A stretch of DNA of 16,132 nucleotides from positions 1 to 16,132 of the forward strand of contig JAFVQP010000049.1 in assembly GCA_017504735.1 (NCBI GenBank), given 5' to 3'. The notes under the pieces are model-generated. The model saw only the letters and a program-made list of their open reading frames with translations, had not been told where the DNA came from and did not search any database. The position numbers were made by a program, and so were the translations under genes. Origin of the DNA: Clostridia bacterium (GTDB lineage: Bacteria; Bacillota_A; Clostridia; Christensenellales; Borkfalkiaceae). Of the stretch, positions 1-7,386 are shown in pieces (position 1 is the stretch's first letter; each line of letters starts with the position of its first letter).

Positions 1-140
1 AAATGGTGGAGGCAGGTATCAAAGCAATTTGGAATTTTGCCCCTGCGCCCTTGCGTGCGCCCAAGGACGTCGTCCTCAAAACGGAGGATTTGGCGGCGTC
101 GCTTGCGATGCTCGCAGGGAAGATTTATCACCATACCTAA
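1..140 (+). CDS. rex: Redox-sensing transcriptional repressor Rex, C-terminal fragment
   Basis: Only the last 45 complete codons are present, in the frame starting at base 3 and ending with TAA at 138-140; the gene is cut by the window edge. The fragment contains AGIKAIWNFAP, the hallmark end of the Rossmann-fold NAD(H)-binding domain of Rex, followed by the usual short C-terminal helix that swaps between subunits of the dimer. Rex is a dimeric cytoplasmic repressor that binds DNA when NADH is low and leaves it when the NADH/NAD+ ratio rises. adhE, a classic Rex target, starts 70 bases downstream on the same strand with no visible promoter between, so co-transcription is likely (inference). 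The DNA-binding domain and any operator in front of rex lie outside the window. Confidence 0.88.
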   Translation, partial: MVEAGIKAIWNFAPAPLRAPKDVVLKTEDLAASLAMLAGKIYHHT

Positions 141-200
141 GGGTGGAAATGTAGAGGCTTACAGCAAAGCCCCTTGTACATAGCGTGGAATTTTTGCGCG

Positions 201-206
201 AGGAGG
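201..206 (+). promoter_or_regulatory. Ribosome binding site of adhE
   Basis: A perfect AGGAGG lies four bases before the ATG at 211 and fixes the start of adhE. Confidence 0.8.
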
Positions 207-210
207 GGTT

Positions 211-2835
211 ATGTCGGATAAAAATATCAAAACAACGGAAGCGCCGCAGGCAGAAGATATGCTTACGGCGCTTTTATCACGCGTGCGCGCGGCGCAGGCG
301 GAGTATGCAACTTTTACGCAGGAACAGGTGGATGAAATTTTTAAGGCGGCGGCAACGGCGGCGAACGGCGCGAGGATTTCTCTTGCGGAAATGGCGGTTG
401 AGGAAACGGGGATGGGGGTGTTTGAGGACAAAGTGCTGAAAAACCATTACGCCGCGGAATATATCTACAACCGTTACAAGGATGAAAAGACCTGCGGTGT
501 GATCGAACGGGATGAAGCAAGCGGCTACATGAGGATTGCGGAGCCGATTGGGGTTGCGGCGGCGGTGATTCCTACCACCAACCCGACTTCTACCGCCATT
601 TTTAAGGTATTGCTTTGTTTAAAGACACGGAATGGGTTGATTTTATCCCCTCATCCGCGTGCAAAAAAGTGTACGGTGGAAGCGGCGAAAATTCTTTTGC
701 AGGCTGCAATCGAGGCAGGCGCGCCCAAGGACATAATCGGGTGGATTGAACAGCCGTCGGTGGAGTTATCTGCACGTTTGATGCGTGAAGCGGATATCAT
801 TTTGGCAACGGGCGGGCCGCAAATGGTGCGCGCCGCATATTCTTCGGGAAAACCTGCCATTGGGGTGGGCGCAGGGAATACGCCTGCCGTTTTCGATAAG
901 AGCTGTGACGTCCGTCTTGCCGTTTCCTCGGTGATACACTCGAAAACCTTTGACAACGGCGTGATTTGCGCATCCGAGCAGGCTGTGGTGGCGGTAAAGG
1001 AGATTTACGAGCAAGTAAAGCGTGAATTTATCGCGCAGGGGTGCTACTTTTTAACGGCTGACGAGGCGGAAAAGGTGCGTGCGTTTGCCTTTAAGGATGG
1101 GAAGCTCAATGCACAGGTGGTAGGGCAGTCCGCAAAGCGGATTGCGGAGCTTTGTGGCATACAGGTACGAGATGAAATGAAAATTTTGATTGCGGAAGTG
1201 GTTTCTACGGGGAAGGATGAACCGCTTGCGGAAGAGAAACTTTCTCCCATTTTGGCAATGTATCAGGCGGAAAGTTTTTTAGATGCTGTGGACAAGGCGG
1301 ATGCTTTGGTAAAGCTTGGCGGTTTGGGGCACACGGCGACAATTTATATCGACGAGGAAGGGGAAAGAGAGCGTTTGGCACTCTTTAACGAGCGGATGAA
1401 GGCATGCCGTATCCTCATCAATACCCCTGCGGCGCAAGGCGGTATCGGGGATTTGTACAACTTCCGTTTGACCCCTTCTCTTACCCTTGGCTGTGGCAGT
1501 TGGGGCGGAAACAGCGTGTGTGAAAACGTAGGGGTGGCGCAGCTTATCAACGTAAAGACGGTGGCGGAACGCAGGGAGAATATGTTGTGGTTCCGTGCGC
1601 CTGAAAAGGTGTATTTCAAGCGGGGCTGTCTTTCTACGGCTTTGCAGGAACTCTCTACCGTGTATCATCGTAAACGTGCCTTTATCGTCACCGACGACTT
1701 TTTATATAAAAACGGCATCGCAAAGAGGGTAATGGACGAGTTGGACGGTTTGGGGATTGACCATACGGAATTTTTCGAAGTCACGCCTGACCCTACCCTT
1801 GCCTGCGCGTTGGAAGGGGCAAAGCGGATGCGTGCATTTTCACCCGATATTATCATTGCGGTGGGCGGCGGCTCGCCCATGGATGCGGCAAAAATAATGT
1901 GGGTGTTGTACGAACATCCCGAAACAAAATTTGAGGACCTTGCAATGCGGTTTATGGATATTCGTAAGCGTGTTCAGGGCTTCCCGAAGATGGGGCAACG
2001 CGCACTTTTTATCGCAATACCGACCACGGCTGGCACGGGGAGTGAAGTGACACCGTTTGCCGTGATTACGGATGAGAGGACGGGGGAGAAGTATCCTCTT
2101 GCCGATTACGAATTGATGCCGACGATGGCGATTTGCGACGTGGAGTTGATGTTGGATATCCCGAAAAGGCTGACGGCATACGCAGGGTTTGATGCACTTT
2201 CACACGCAATGGAAGCGGTTGCAAGCGTTGTCGCGACCGATTATACAAATGGGTTGGCTTTAGAGGCAATTTATTTGCTCAACGCATACCTGCCTAGGGC
2301 ATTTGACAAGGGGAGAGGGGATATTTTGGCTCGTGAAAAGGTGGCGAATGCTGCCACCATGGCAGGGATAGCCTTTGCGAATGCCTTTCTCGGCGTTTGC
2401 CATTCGATGGCGCATAAGCTGGGGGCAAGGTGGCATTTGCCCCATGGCTTATCCAACGCATTATTACTGGTAGAGGTGATGCGGTTTAACGCCTCGCCCA
2501 TTCCGCAAAAGATGGGGACTTTTCCGCAATATGCTTATCCCGATTGTTTGGCGCGCTATGCAAGGGTTGCGCGGTATATTGGTTGTGAAGGCGGAAGCGA
2601 GGAAGAACTGTTTGAGGCTTTACTTGCAAGGTTAGAGGAAATAAAAGAGAGCCTTGGCATTCCGAAAACGATAAAAGAGGCACTTGGCGACGACGTAAGC
2701 GAAGAAGCGTTTTTAGAAAGCGTAGAAAAACTCAGCCGTGATGCATTTGACGATCAATGTACGGGGGCAAACCCTAGATATCCGTTGGTGGAAGAAATCA
2801 AAACGTTATACCTGCGCGCTTACTATGGAAAGTAA
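211..2835 (+). CDS. adhE: Bifunctional acetaldehyde-CoA / alcohol dehydrogenase AdhE
   Basis: This cytoplasmic fermentation enzyme reduces acetyl-CoA to acetaldehyde and then to ethanol, using two NADH. Its 874 residues are normal for the family. Residues about 15-450 form the CoA-acylating aldehyde dehydrogenase domain, with the catalytic Cys at 253 in FDNGVICASEQ. After a linker, residues about 465-870 form the iron-dependent alcohol dehydrogenase domain, with the NAD-binding GGGSPMD at 552-558. The expected iron ligands are D661, H665, H731 and H745, with the same spacing as D653/H657/H723/H737 of E. coli AdhE. All catalytic residues are present, so the enzyme should be active in both steps. 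AdhE normally assembles into spirosome filaments. The start is set by AGGAGG at 201-206. rex lies directly upstream and probably controls this gene. Two hairpins at 2885-2930 end the unit. Confidence 0.98.
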   Translation: MSDKNIKTTEAPQAEDMLTALLSRVRAAQAEYATFTQEQVDEIFKAAATAANGARISLAEMAVEETGMGVFEDKVLKNHYAAEYIYNRYKDEKTCGVIERDEASGYMRIAEPIGVAAAVIPTTNPTSTAIFKVLLCLKTRNGLILSPHPRAKKCTVEAAKILLQAAIEAGAPKDIIGWIEQPSVELSARLMREADIILATGGPQMVRAAYSSGKPAIGVGAGNTPAVFDKSCDVRLAVSSVIHSKTFDNGVICASEQAVVAVKEIYEQVKREFIAQGCYFLTADEAEKVRAFAFKDGKLNAQVVGQSAKRIAELCGIQVRDEMKILIAEVVSTGKDEPLAEEKLSPILAMYQAESFLDAVDKADALVKLGGLGHTATIYIDEEGERERLALFNERMKACRILINTPAAQGGIGDLYNFRLTPSLTLGCGSWGGNSVCENVGVAQLINVKTVAERRENMLWFRAPEKVYFKRGCLSTALQELSTVYHRKRAFIVTDDFLYKNGIAKRVMDELDGLGIDHTEFFEVTPDPTLACALEGAKRMRAFSPDIIIAVGGGSPMDAAKIMWVLYEHPETKFEDLAMRFMDIRKRVQGFPKMGQRALFIAIPTTAGTGSEVTPFAVITDERTGEKYPLADYELMPTMAICDVELMLDIPKRLTAYAGFDALSHAMEAVASVVATDYTNGLALEAIYLLNAYLPRAFDKGRGDILAREKVANAATMAGIAFANAFLGVCHSMAHKLGARWHLPHGLSNALLLVEVMRFNASPIPQKMGTFPQYAYPDCLARYARVARYIGCEGGSEEELFEALLARLEEIKESLGIPKTIKEALGDDVSEEAFLESVEKLSRDAFDDQCTGANPRYPLVEEIKTLYLRAYYGK

Positions 2836-2884
2836 GTGTTTCACGAAAATTGTATGTGCAAAATGCAGGGTTGCGCATATATAC

Positions 2885-2910
2885 AAGGGAGCACTTTGCT
2901 CCCTTTTCCT
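2885..2910 (+). terminator. Rho-independent terminator after adhE
   Basis: A perfect 9-bp stem (AAGGGAGCA at 2885-2893 pairing with 2897-2905) has a three-base loop and is followed by a T-rich run TTTTCCTT. It lies 49 bases after the adhE stop. Confidence 0.85.
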
Positions 2911-2930
2911 TATTTTAATAAGGAAATTTT
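2905..2930 (+). terminator. Second, AT-rich hairpin in tandem with the adhE terminator
   Basis: The arm at 2905-2914 (TTTCCTTATT) is perfectly complementary to 2917-2926, and TTTT follows. It begins where the first hairpin ends, sharing one base, and could act as a back-up terminator or a 3'-end stabiliser. It is AT-rich and weaker than the first hairpin. Confidence 0.5.
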
Positions 2931-2960
2931 ATAAAAACATGTTTTTTTTGCGCTAGGGGC

Positions 2961-2989
2961 TTGATTTGATGAAGAAAAAATGCTATAAT
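2961..2989 (+). promoter_or_regulatory. Sigma-A-type promoter of the acyltransferase/symporter unit
   Basis: The -35 element is TTGATT (2961-2966), the spacer is 17 bases, and the -10 is a perfect TATAAT (2984-2989) preceded by TG at 2981-2982 (extended -10). The predicted transcript starts near 2996 and has a leader of about 49 bases. Confidence 0.8.
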
Positions 2990-2997
2990 AAGCTAAG

Positions 2998-3012
2998 CAA
3001 TACGATGTATTG
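2998..3012. promoter_or_regulatory. Inverted repeat at the predicted transcription start (possible operator)
   Basis: CAATAC-GAT-GTATTG is a perfect 6-bp dyad with a three-base centre, lying just downstream of the predicted +1. Such a position suits a repressor operator, or a small 5' stem-loop in the mRNA. No known regulator is assigned to it. Confidence 0.35.
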
Positions 3013-3027
3013 TTAAGTTATTGTCAA
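3010..3027. promoter_or_regulatory. Rex-box-like sequence in the acyltransferase leader
   Basis: The 18-base sequence TTGTTAA-GTTA-TTGTCAA has the Rex-box layout TTGTTAA-N4-TTAACAA. The left half matches perfectly and the right half at five of seven positions. It lies between the predicted +1 and the start codon at 3045. The region is AT-rich, so a chance match is quite possible. Confidence 0.25.
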
Positions 3028-3044
3028 TATAGAGAATTTAAAAG

Positions 3045-4265
3045 ATGGCTGAAAAGAAAAAGAAAAAACAAAAATGGATGAAGTTCCGCCACCGTGTGGT
3101 TTGGGGACTTGCATATTGTGTACTGTATCCTTACACTCGTATCAAATATCGTGTAAAAATTAAAAAGTACAAGGAAAAGAAAAAGCGTCCGTTGGTGGTG
3201 CTGTTTAACCATCAAACTGCTCTTGACCAATTTATCATAGGGTCGGGATTGCGCGGACCTGTATATTTTGTGGCGAGTGAGGACTTGTTCTCGAATGGTA
3301 AGGTGTCGAGGCTGTTAGAATGGGCGATTGCACCCATTCCCATCAAAAAGCAGGCTACGGACGCACGCGCAGTGCTGAATTGTATGCGTGTAATGAAGGA
3401 AGGGGGTACGATTGCGCTTTCCCCCGAAGGAAACCGCACGTTTAGCGGTAAGACGGAGTACATAAAACCTGCTATCGTTGGGTTGGTCCGTACCTTAAAA
3501 GCACCATTGGTGCTTTACCGCATCGAAGGAGGTTACGGGGTACATCCTCGTTGGAGCGACGTGATCCGCAGGGGTAAAATCCGTGCCTACGCATACAAGG
3601 TGGTTGAACCGGAAGAATATAAGGCAATGTCGGACGAAGAATTGTACAAGCTGATTTTGGAGGCTTTGTACGTCAACGAGGGCTGTGAGGATAACTTGTA
3701 CAAGAAAAAACGCCTTGCGGAGTATATTGAGCGTGCCTACTACGTTTGCCCTGACTGCGGTTTGAGTGAGTTTGTCAGTGATAAGGACACTTTTACTTGT
3801 AAAAAATGCGGTAAAACGGTAAAATACGGCGTGGATAAGACGTTGCAAGGGGTAAATTGCGAGTGGCCTTTCCGTTTCACCACCGAATGGTACGATTACC
3901 AAAGTGATTTTATCAACGGTTTGGACTTGGTTGCGCGTGCGGATGAATTGCTTTATACGGATAGGGCAAAATTTTCCGAGGTAAAACTTTACGACAATAA
4001 ATATCCTATTTCGAATGATGCTGAGGTGCGCTTGTACGGCGGTAAAATCGTTGTAGAAGCGGCGGGGGATACCTATGATTTTTCCTTTGATAAGGTTTCT
4101 ACTGTATCCGTGCTTGGGAAAAATAAGGTGAATATTTATCACGAGGGGAAATTGTATCAGTTGAAAGGCGACGCACGTTTTAACGGCGTGAAATTTGTAC
4201 AGCTTTGCTATCGGTATAAAAATATTTGCAAAGGTCAAGAAGACGACGGGTATTTGGGGCTTTAA
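3045..4265 (+). CDS. PlsC-type lysophospholipid acyltransferase fused to a zinc ribbon and an extra C-terminal domain
   Basis: The first 210 or so residues of this 406-residue protein are an LPLAT/PlsC acyltransferase domain. It carries the catalytic HX4D motif (H56-D61 in NHQTALD) and the EGNR block (E128-R131) that contacts the glycerol phosphate. This class moves fatty acyl groups from acyl-ACP or acyl-CoA to lysophosphatidic acid or similar lipids at the inner membrane face. The very basic N-terminus and the hydrophobic stretch near residues 18-30 fit membrane association. A zinc ribbon follows (C235-x2-C238 and C252-x2-C255), then about 150 residues of strand-rich sequence with a KNKVNIYHEGKLY segment that looks PH/GRAM-like (inference, weak). 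Ordinary PlsC proteins are about 200-260 residues, so the tail is an addition. The Shine-Dalgarno is weak. The symporter gene follows after 30 bases with no clear promoter. Confidence 0.82.
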   Translation: MAEKKKKKQKWMKFRHRVVWGLAYCVLYPYTRIKYRVKIKKYKEKKKRPLVVLFNHQTALDQFIIGSGLRGPVYFVASEDLFSNGKVSRLLEWAIAPIPIKKQATDARAVLNCMRVMKEGGTIALSPEGNRTFSGKTEYIKPAIVGLVRTLKAPLVLYRIEGGYGVHPRWSDVIRRGKIRAYAYKVVEPEEYKAMSDEELYKLILEALYVNEGCEDNLYKKKRLAEYIERAYYVCPDCGLSEFVSDKDTFTCKKCGKTVKYGVDKTLQGVNCEWPFRFTTEWYDYQSDFINGLDLVARADELLYTDRAKFSEVKLYDNKYPISNDAEVRLYGGKIVVEAAGDTYDFSFDKVSTVSVLGKNKVNIYHEGKLYQLKGDARFNGVKFVQLCYRYKNICKGQEDDGYLGL

Positions 4266-4295
4266 CCCTAAATCACTTTAGAAAAGAGGTGGCTT

Positions 4296-5711
4296 ATGAG
4301 TTTTAATGATTTCGAGGTCTGGGGGAGTTTAAACGTTGTTGCCGTATTATTGGTAACTTTGTTGATTTCCAACGGATTAAAACGGTCGGTTAAATTTTTG
4401 CGTAATTCCTTAATCCCGACCTCTGTTTTGGGGGGATTACTTCTATTGGGGATTGCAGCAATTTATAAGGCAATCACGGGTAGATTGATGTTTAACGAGC
4501 CGTTCTTCGGCGGTGACGGTATGTCAAAGATGGAAGTGATTACTTACCACGCATTGGCGCTTGGCTTTATTGCCAGCACGCTGAAATCGTCCGAGAAGAA
4601 AATGACCAAACAACGCAGCGCAGAGGTGTTCAATACGGGTGTAACCACGGTTGCGACCTATCTTTTGCAAGGTGTCTTGGGGCTGGGCTTTACAATACTT
4701 GTTGTTTTGCTTGGAAAAGAGTTCTTTGAGGCGGCGGGGATTTTGTTACCCTTTGGCTTTGGTCAAGGACCTGGGCAGGCATTGAACTTTGGCTACATGT
4801 ACGAGGGGCATGGGTTCTTCGGCGGTAGGGCATTTGGCTTGACCATTGCAGGGCTTGGGTTCTTAAGCGCAAGCTTTGGCGGCATCTTGCACTTGACAAT
4901 TTTGAGAAAGAAAGGCAGGGTGCGCTTTTCGGAAGAAAAGGACGAGATTTTGTCGGGAGACGAAGTGCAACCGAGAGGGGAAATCCCGATGAATGGCGGC
5001 TTGGATAAATTGACGGTGCAAATCGGGTTTATCATCGGTACGTACATATTGGCATTTTTGGTGATGTATGGCTTGAGCCTCTTGTTTAATCCTGAAAGCA
5101 ATATGATTGATACGATTTTCGGGTTCAACTTCCTCATTGGTGTATTGATGGCGACCTTGGTAAAGGCGGTTTTGAAACTCTGCAGAAAGAAAAATATTAT
5201 AAAAAGACAGTATTTGAATAACTTTTTGTTAGAGCGCAGCAGTAACTTTTTCTTTGATATCATGGTTATCGCATCTATCGCGGCAATTCAGTTGGACTTG
5301 ATGAAGAGTTACTGGGGCGTGATGGCAGTTCTTGCGGTTGTGGGTATGGCTAGCACCTATTTGTACAACTATTTTGTGGCGAAAAAGTTGTTTTCTGCGT
5401 ACCAAGACGAACAATTTTTGGCGATGTACGGTATGTTGACGGGTACGGCTTCGACGGGTATGATTTTGCTTCGTGAAATCGATCCCGACTTTAAAACCCC
5501 CGTTGCGGATAACCTTGTCTATCAAAACTTCCCTGCAATTGCGTTTGGGTTCCCGTTGATGTTGATGGCAAATATGGCGCCTACGCAACCGTATTTGGTG
5601 CTTGGATTGTTGGCTGGGTTCTTTGTGGTAATGAATATCATATTGTTCCGTGCGCAGATTTTTAAAAAGAAAAAAGCCGTGGAAGAGACAGCGGATAACG
5701 AACAAAAATAA
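4296..5711 (+). CDS. Sodium/glutamate symporter family protein (GltS/ESS-like)
   Basis: This is a 471-residue polytopic inner-membrane transporter, somewhat longer than the roughly 400 residues of E. coli GltS. It has two related halves of hydrophobic helices, each with a glycine-rich re-entrant loop. The first is GFGQGPGQA (154-162) followed by YEGHG (169-173). The second is GMLTGTASTG (379-388) followed by LLREIDP. These are the conserved substrate/Na+ loops of the family. A charged cytoplasmic loop (about 203-235) joins the halves, and the C-terminus is lysine-rich and hydrophilic. The likely role is Na+-driven uptake of glutamate or a related dicarboxylate. Substrate is not provable from sequence. 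The Shine-Dalgarno AGAGGTGG (4285-4292) supports the start. It probably shares the acyltransferase transcript and ends at the terminator 5717-5758. Confidence 0.85.
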   Translation: MSFNDFEVWGSLNVVAVLLVTLLISNGLKRSVKFLRNSLIPTSVLGGLLLLGIAAIYKAITGRLMFNEPFFGGDGMSKMEVITYHALALGFIASTLKSSEKKMTKQRSAEVFNTGVTTVATYLLQGVLGLGFTILVVLLGKEFFEAAGILLPFGFGQGPGQALNFGYMYEGHGFFGGRAFGLTIAGLGFLSASFGGILHLTILRKKGRVRFSEEKDEILSGDEVQPRGEIPMNGGLDKLTVQIGFIIGTYILAFLVMYGLSLLFNPESNMIDTIFGFNFLIGVLMATLVKAVLKLCRKKNIIKRQYLNNFLLERSSNFFFDIMVIASIAAIQLDLMKSYWGVMAVLAVVGMASTYLYNYFVAKKLFSAYQDEQFLAMYGMLTGTASTGMILLREIDPDFKTPVADNLVYQNFPAIAFGFPLMLMANMAPTQPYLVLGLLAGFFVVMNIILFRAQIFKKKKAVEETADNEQK

Positions 5712-5716
5712 GAGAT

Positions 5717-5758
5717 AAAAAAATAAGCATATCCATCGAGGGATATGCTTATTTTTTT
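5717..5758. terminator. Bidirectional terminator between convergent genes
   Basis: The arm at 5717-5734 is perfectly complementary to 5741-5758, giving an 18-bp stem around a six-base loop. Its A-run and T-run flanks make it work in both directions. It lies between the symporter stop (5711) and the antiporter stop (5800). Confidence 0.93.
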
Positions 5759-5799
5759 GTTCATTTTACAAAGATACGGATACCATGTCCGCGTTGAAA

Positions 5800-7152
5800 T
5801 TAATTTTCCGTTTTTTCATCAACCGTTGCGGGTGCTGTTTTTTCCTTTTTACTCGGTTTGATATGATGAAGCCAACCGCGTTCTTTTGCGTGTTCGTGAC
5901 GGGCGCTGACTGCACCTTCGGGATCGATGTCGCCTGCTTTTGTCAAGGCAATCTTCGTAAGCATAGGACCTACTAATTCGTAAATAAGTACTGCAAAGAG
6001 CGTGATGCTAGAAATCAAGGAACCGAGCTCTAACCCAAGCGCCTGTGATTTCATTGCCATACCAAGGGCAACGCCTGCCTGGGGCAACAACGTGATACCG
6101 AGATATTTCACGATATTGTTGTCGCAACCCGACATTTTTGCGCTGAGGAATGCGCCCGAATATTTCCCTGCCGAACGGCTAAGGATATATACAACGCCGA
6201 TAAGGACGACCATAACGTCGGTGAATACGGAGAGTTCTAATTCCGCACCGCTCAACACGAAGAAGAGAACGAAAAGGGGAGCTGTCCATCTATCCACACG
6301 TTCCATAAGTTCTTCCGAGAAATCACAAATGTTACAAAATACAGTACCGAGCATCATACAAACGAGCAAGGACGAGAAACCGATGTGGATACCGCCCACG
6401 TTGAATTTTAACATGGAAAGCGCAATCGTCATAAATACGAAGGCGATGGATACGGACAAACGCTTGGAACGGGAATGGAAGAAACGTTCGCAGAAGTGGA
6501 ACAAAAGCCCCATGATTGCGCCCAAGAGAAGGGACCCGACTACTTCCAAAATGGGTTCCGCCAAAACGGAGATAAGGTCTACGTTGCCTGCCCCAATGGC
6601 TTTTGCTACGCCGAAGGAGATGGCAAAGAGTACCAAACCAACTGCGTCATCCAAAGCAACTACGGGCAAAAGAATGTCGGTTACGGGACCTTTTGCTTTG
6701 TACTGCTTTACAACCATCAAGGTTGCGGCGGGTGCGGTTGCGGATGCGATGGCACCGAGTACGATTGCTGCTTCTAAGGGAAGCTTTTCAGGCATTGCAA
6801 GGTGTAATAAAAGCAATGCCGCGTCTACCAAAAGTGTGGTTGCAACCGCCTGGAAGATACCGACGATTGTTGCTTGTTTGCCGATTTTCTTTAACTGATT
6901 AAGGCGGAATTCATTGCCGATGGAGAAGGCGATAAACCCAAGCGCAACGTCGCAAAGGATGGAATATTTTTCTAAATCGTGCATAGAAACAAATCCAAGA
7001 CCTTTGACACCAAATGCACCGAGACAGTAAGGACCGACTAAAATACCAGCCACAAGGTATGCGGTTACCGCAGGAAGTTTTGCAAGCTTTGCCAAACGGG
7101 ATAACAGCAACCCTGCAAGCAGGGATATGGAAATGCTTAATAATGCTTCCAT
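5800..7152 (-). CDS. CPA-family Na+(K+)/H+ antiporter, membrane domain only
   Basis: This 450-residue inner-membrane protein has about 12 hydrophobic helices. The N-terminus PAVTAYLVAGILVGP is characteristic of CPA2/Kef-type exchangers. SATAPAA (137-143) marks the broken helix 4, and ALDDAVGLVLFA carries the paired Asp (D168, D169) expected at the ion-binding site. The protein would swap H+ for Na+ or K+ in pH and ion homeostasis. After the last helix (near residue 400) there are only about 50 hydrophilic residues; the TrkA-N/RCK domain of Kef channels is absent, so nucleotide or glutathione gating as in KefB/KefC is not expected. AAAAGGAG (7163-7170 on the complement) supports the start. It is convergent with the symporter and divergent from the YfhO gene. 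Confidence 0.88.
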   Translation of the reverse strand: MEALLSISISLLAGLLLSRLAKLAKLPAVTAYLVAGILVGPYCLGAFGVKGLGFVSMHDLEKYSILCDVALGFIAFSIGNEFRLNQLKKIGKQATIVGIFQAVATTLLVDAALLLLHLAMPEKLPLEAAIVLGAIASATAPAATLMVVKQYKAKGPVTDILLPVVALDDAVGLVLFAISFGVAKAIGAGNVDLISVLAEPILEVVGSLLLGAIMGLLFHFCERFFHSRSKRLSVSIAFVFMTIALSMLKFNVGGIHIGFSSLLVCMMLGTVFCNICDFSEELMERVDRWTAPLFVLFFVLSGAELELSVFTDVMVVLIGVVYILSRSAGKYSGAFLSAKMSGCDNNIVKYLGITLLPQAGVALGMAMKSQALGLELGSLISSITLFAVLIYELVGPMLTKIALTKAGDIDPEGAVSARHEHAKERGWLHHIKPSKKEKTAPATVDEKTEN

Positions 7153-7218
7153 AATTTATATACTCCTTTTTGTATTGCTTTTGTGTTTTTGTTAAGGCAT
7201 TTCGTTAAGCCGACAAAC

Positions 7219-7247
7219 ATTATACTACTTTCAAATGGGAAATGCAA
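7219..7247 (-). promoter_or_regulatory. Candidate promoter of the antiporter gene
   Basis: On the complement, a perfect TATAAT sits at 7224-7219. A poor -35 (TTGCAT, 7247-7242) lies 17 bases upstream. The predicted start near 7212 leaves a leader of about 60 bases, which contains two direct CTTAAC copies (complement of 7191-7196 and 7204-7209). Confidence 0.5.
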
Positions 7248-7350
7248 TCGAAATAATGCGAAAAAATGAAACTTTTATATAAAAATATATATGGTAGGCA
7301 ATGTTGATTGAATCGGCTTATAAAAATGTGTTCTTTTTTCTTGTAATTCA

Positions 7351-7380
7351 TTGACTTTGAATGGCAAAAAGTGGTAATAT
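7351..7380 (+). promoter_or_regulatory. Promoter of the YfhO-like gene, start point on the ATG
   Basis: The -35 is TTGACT (7351-7356), the spacer is 18 bases, and the -10 is TAATAT (7375-7380) preceded by TG at 7372-7373. Counting seven bases past the -10 puts +1 at 7387, the A of the ATG. No other good promoter was found in the gap. Confidence 0.6.
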
Positions 7381-7386
7381 ATAGGT

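Noticed and set aside
141..210. Separate adhE promoter, Rex box or terminator in the rex-adhE gap
   Set aside because: TTGTAC at 174-179 has no -10 at a valid distance, no Rex-box layout fits, and the 5-bp hairpin 156-171 has no T-run.
2738..2956. 72-codon frame over the end of adhE and the terminator
   Set aside because: It runs through the adhE terminator hairpins, has no ribosome site and no recognisable product.
3495..4238. 247-codon open frame on the - strand
   Set aside because: It is antisense to the acyltransferase, which has catalytic and zinc motifs. The product looks like composition-driven shadow sequence.
5229..5705. 158-codon open frame on the - strand
   Set aside because: It is antisense to the C-terminal half of the symporter; the product is His/Arg/Gln-rich without a domain.
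6002..6898. 298-codon open frame on the + strand
   Set aside because: It lies wholly antisense to the antiporter, whose protein has clear family motifs. The + frame product is Ser/Thr/Lys/Pro-rich with no recognisable domain, and no ribosome site or promoter fits it.
7273..7284. Palindrome TTTTATATAAAA in the divergent gap
   Set aside because: It is pure A/T in an AT-rich spacer, so self-complementarity is expected by chance, and it is not placed at either promoter.
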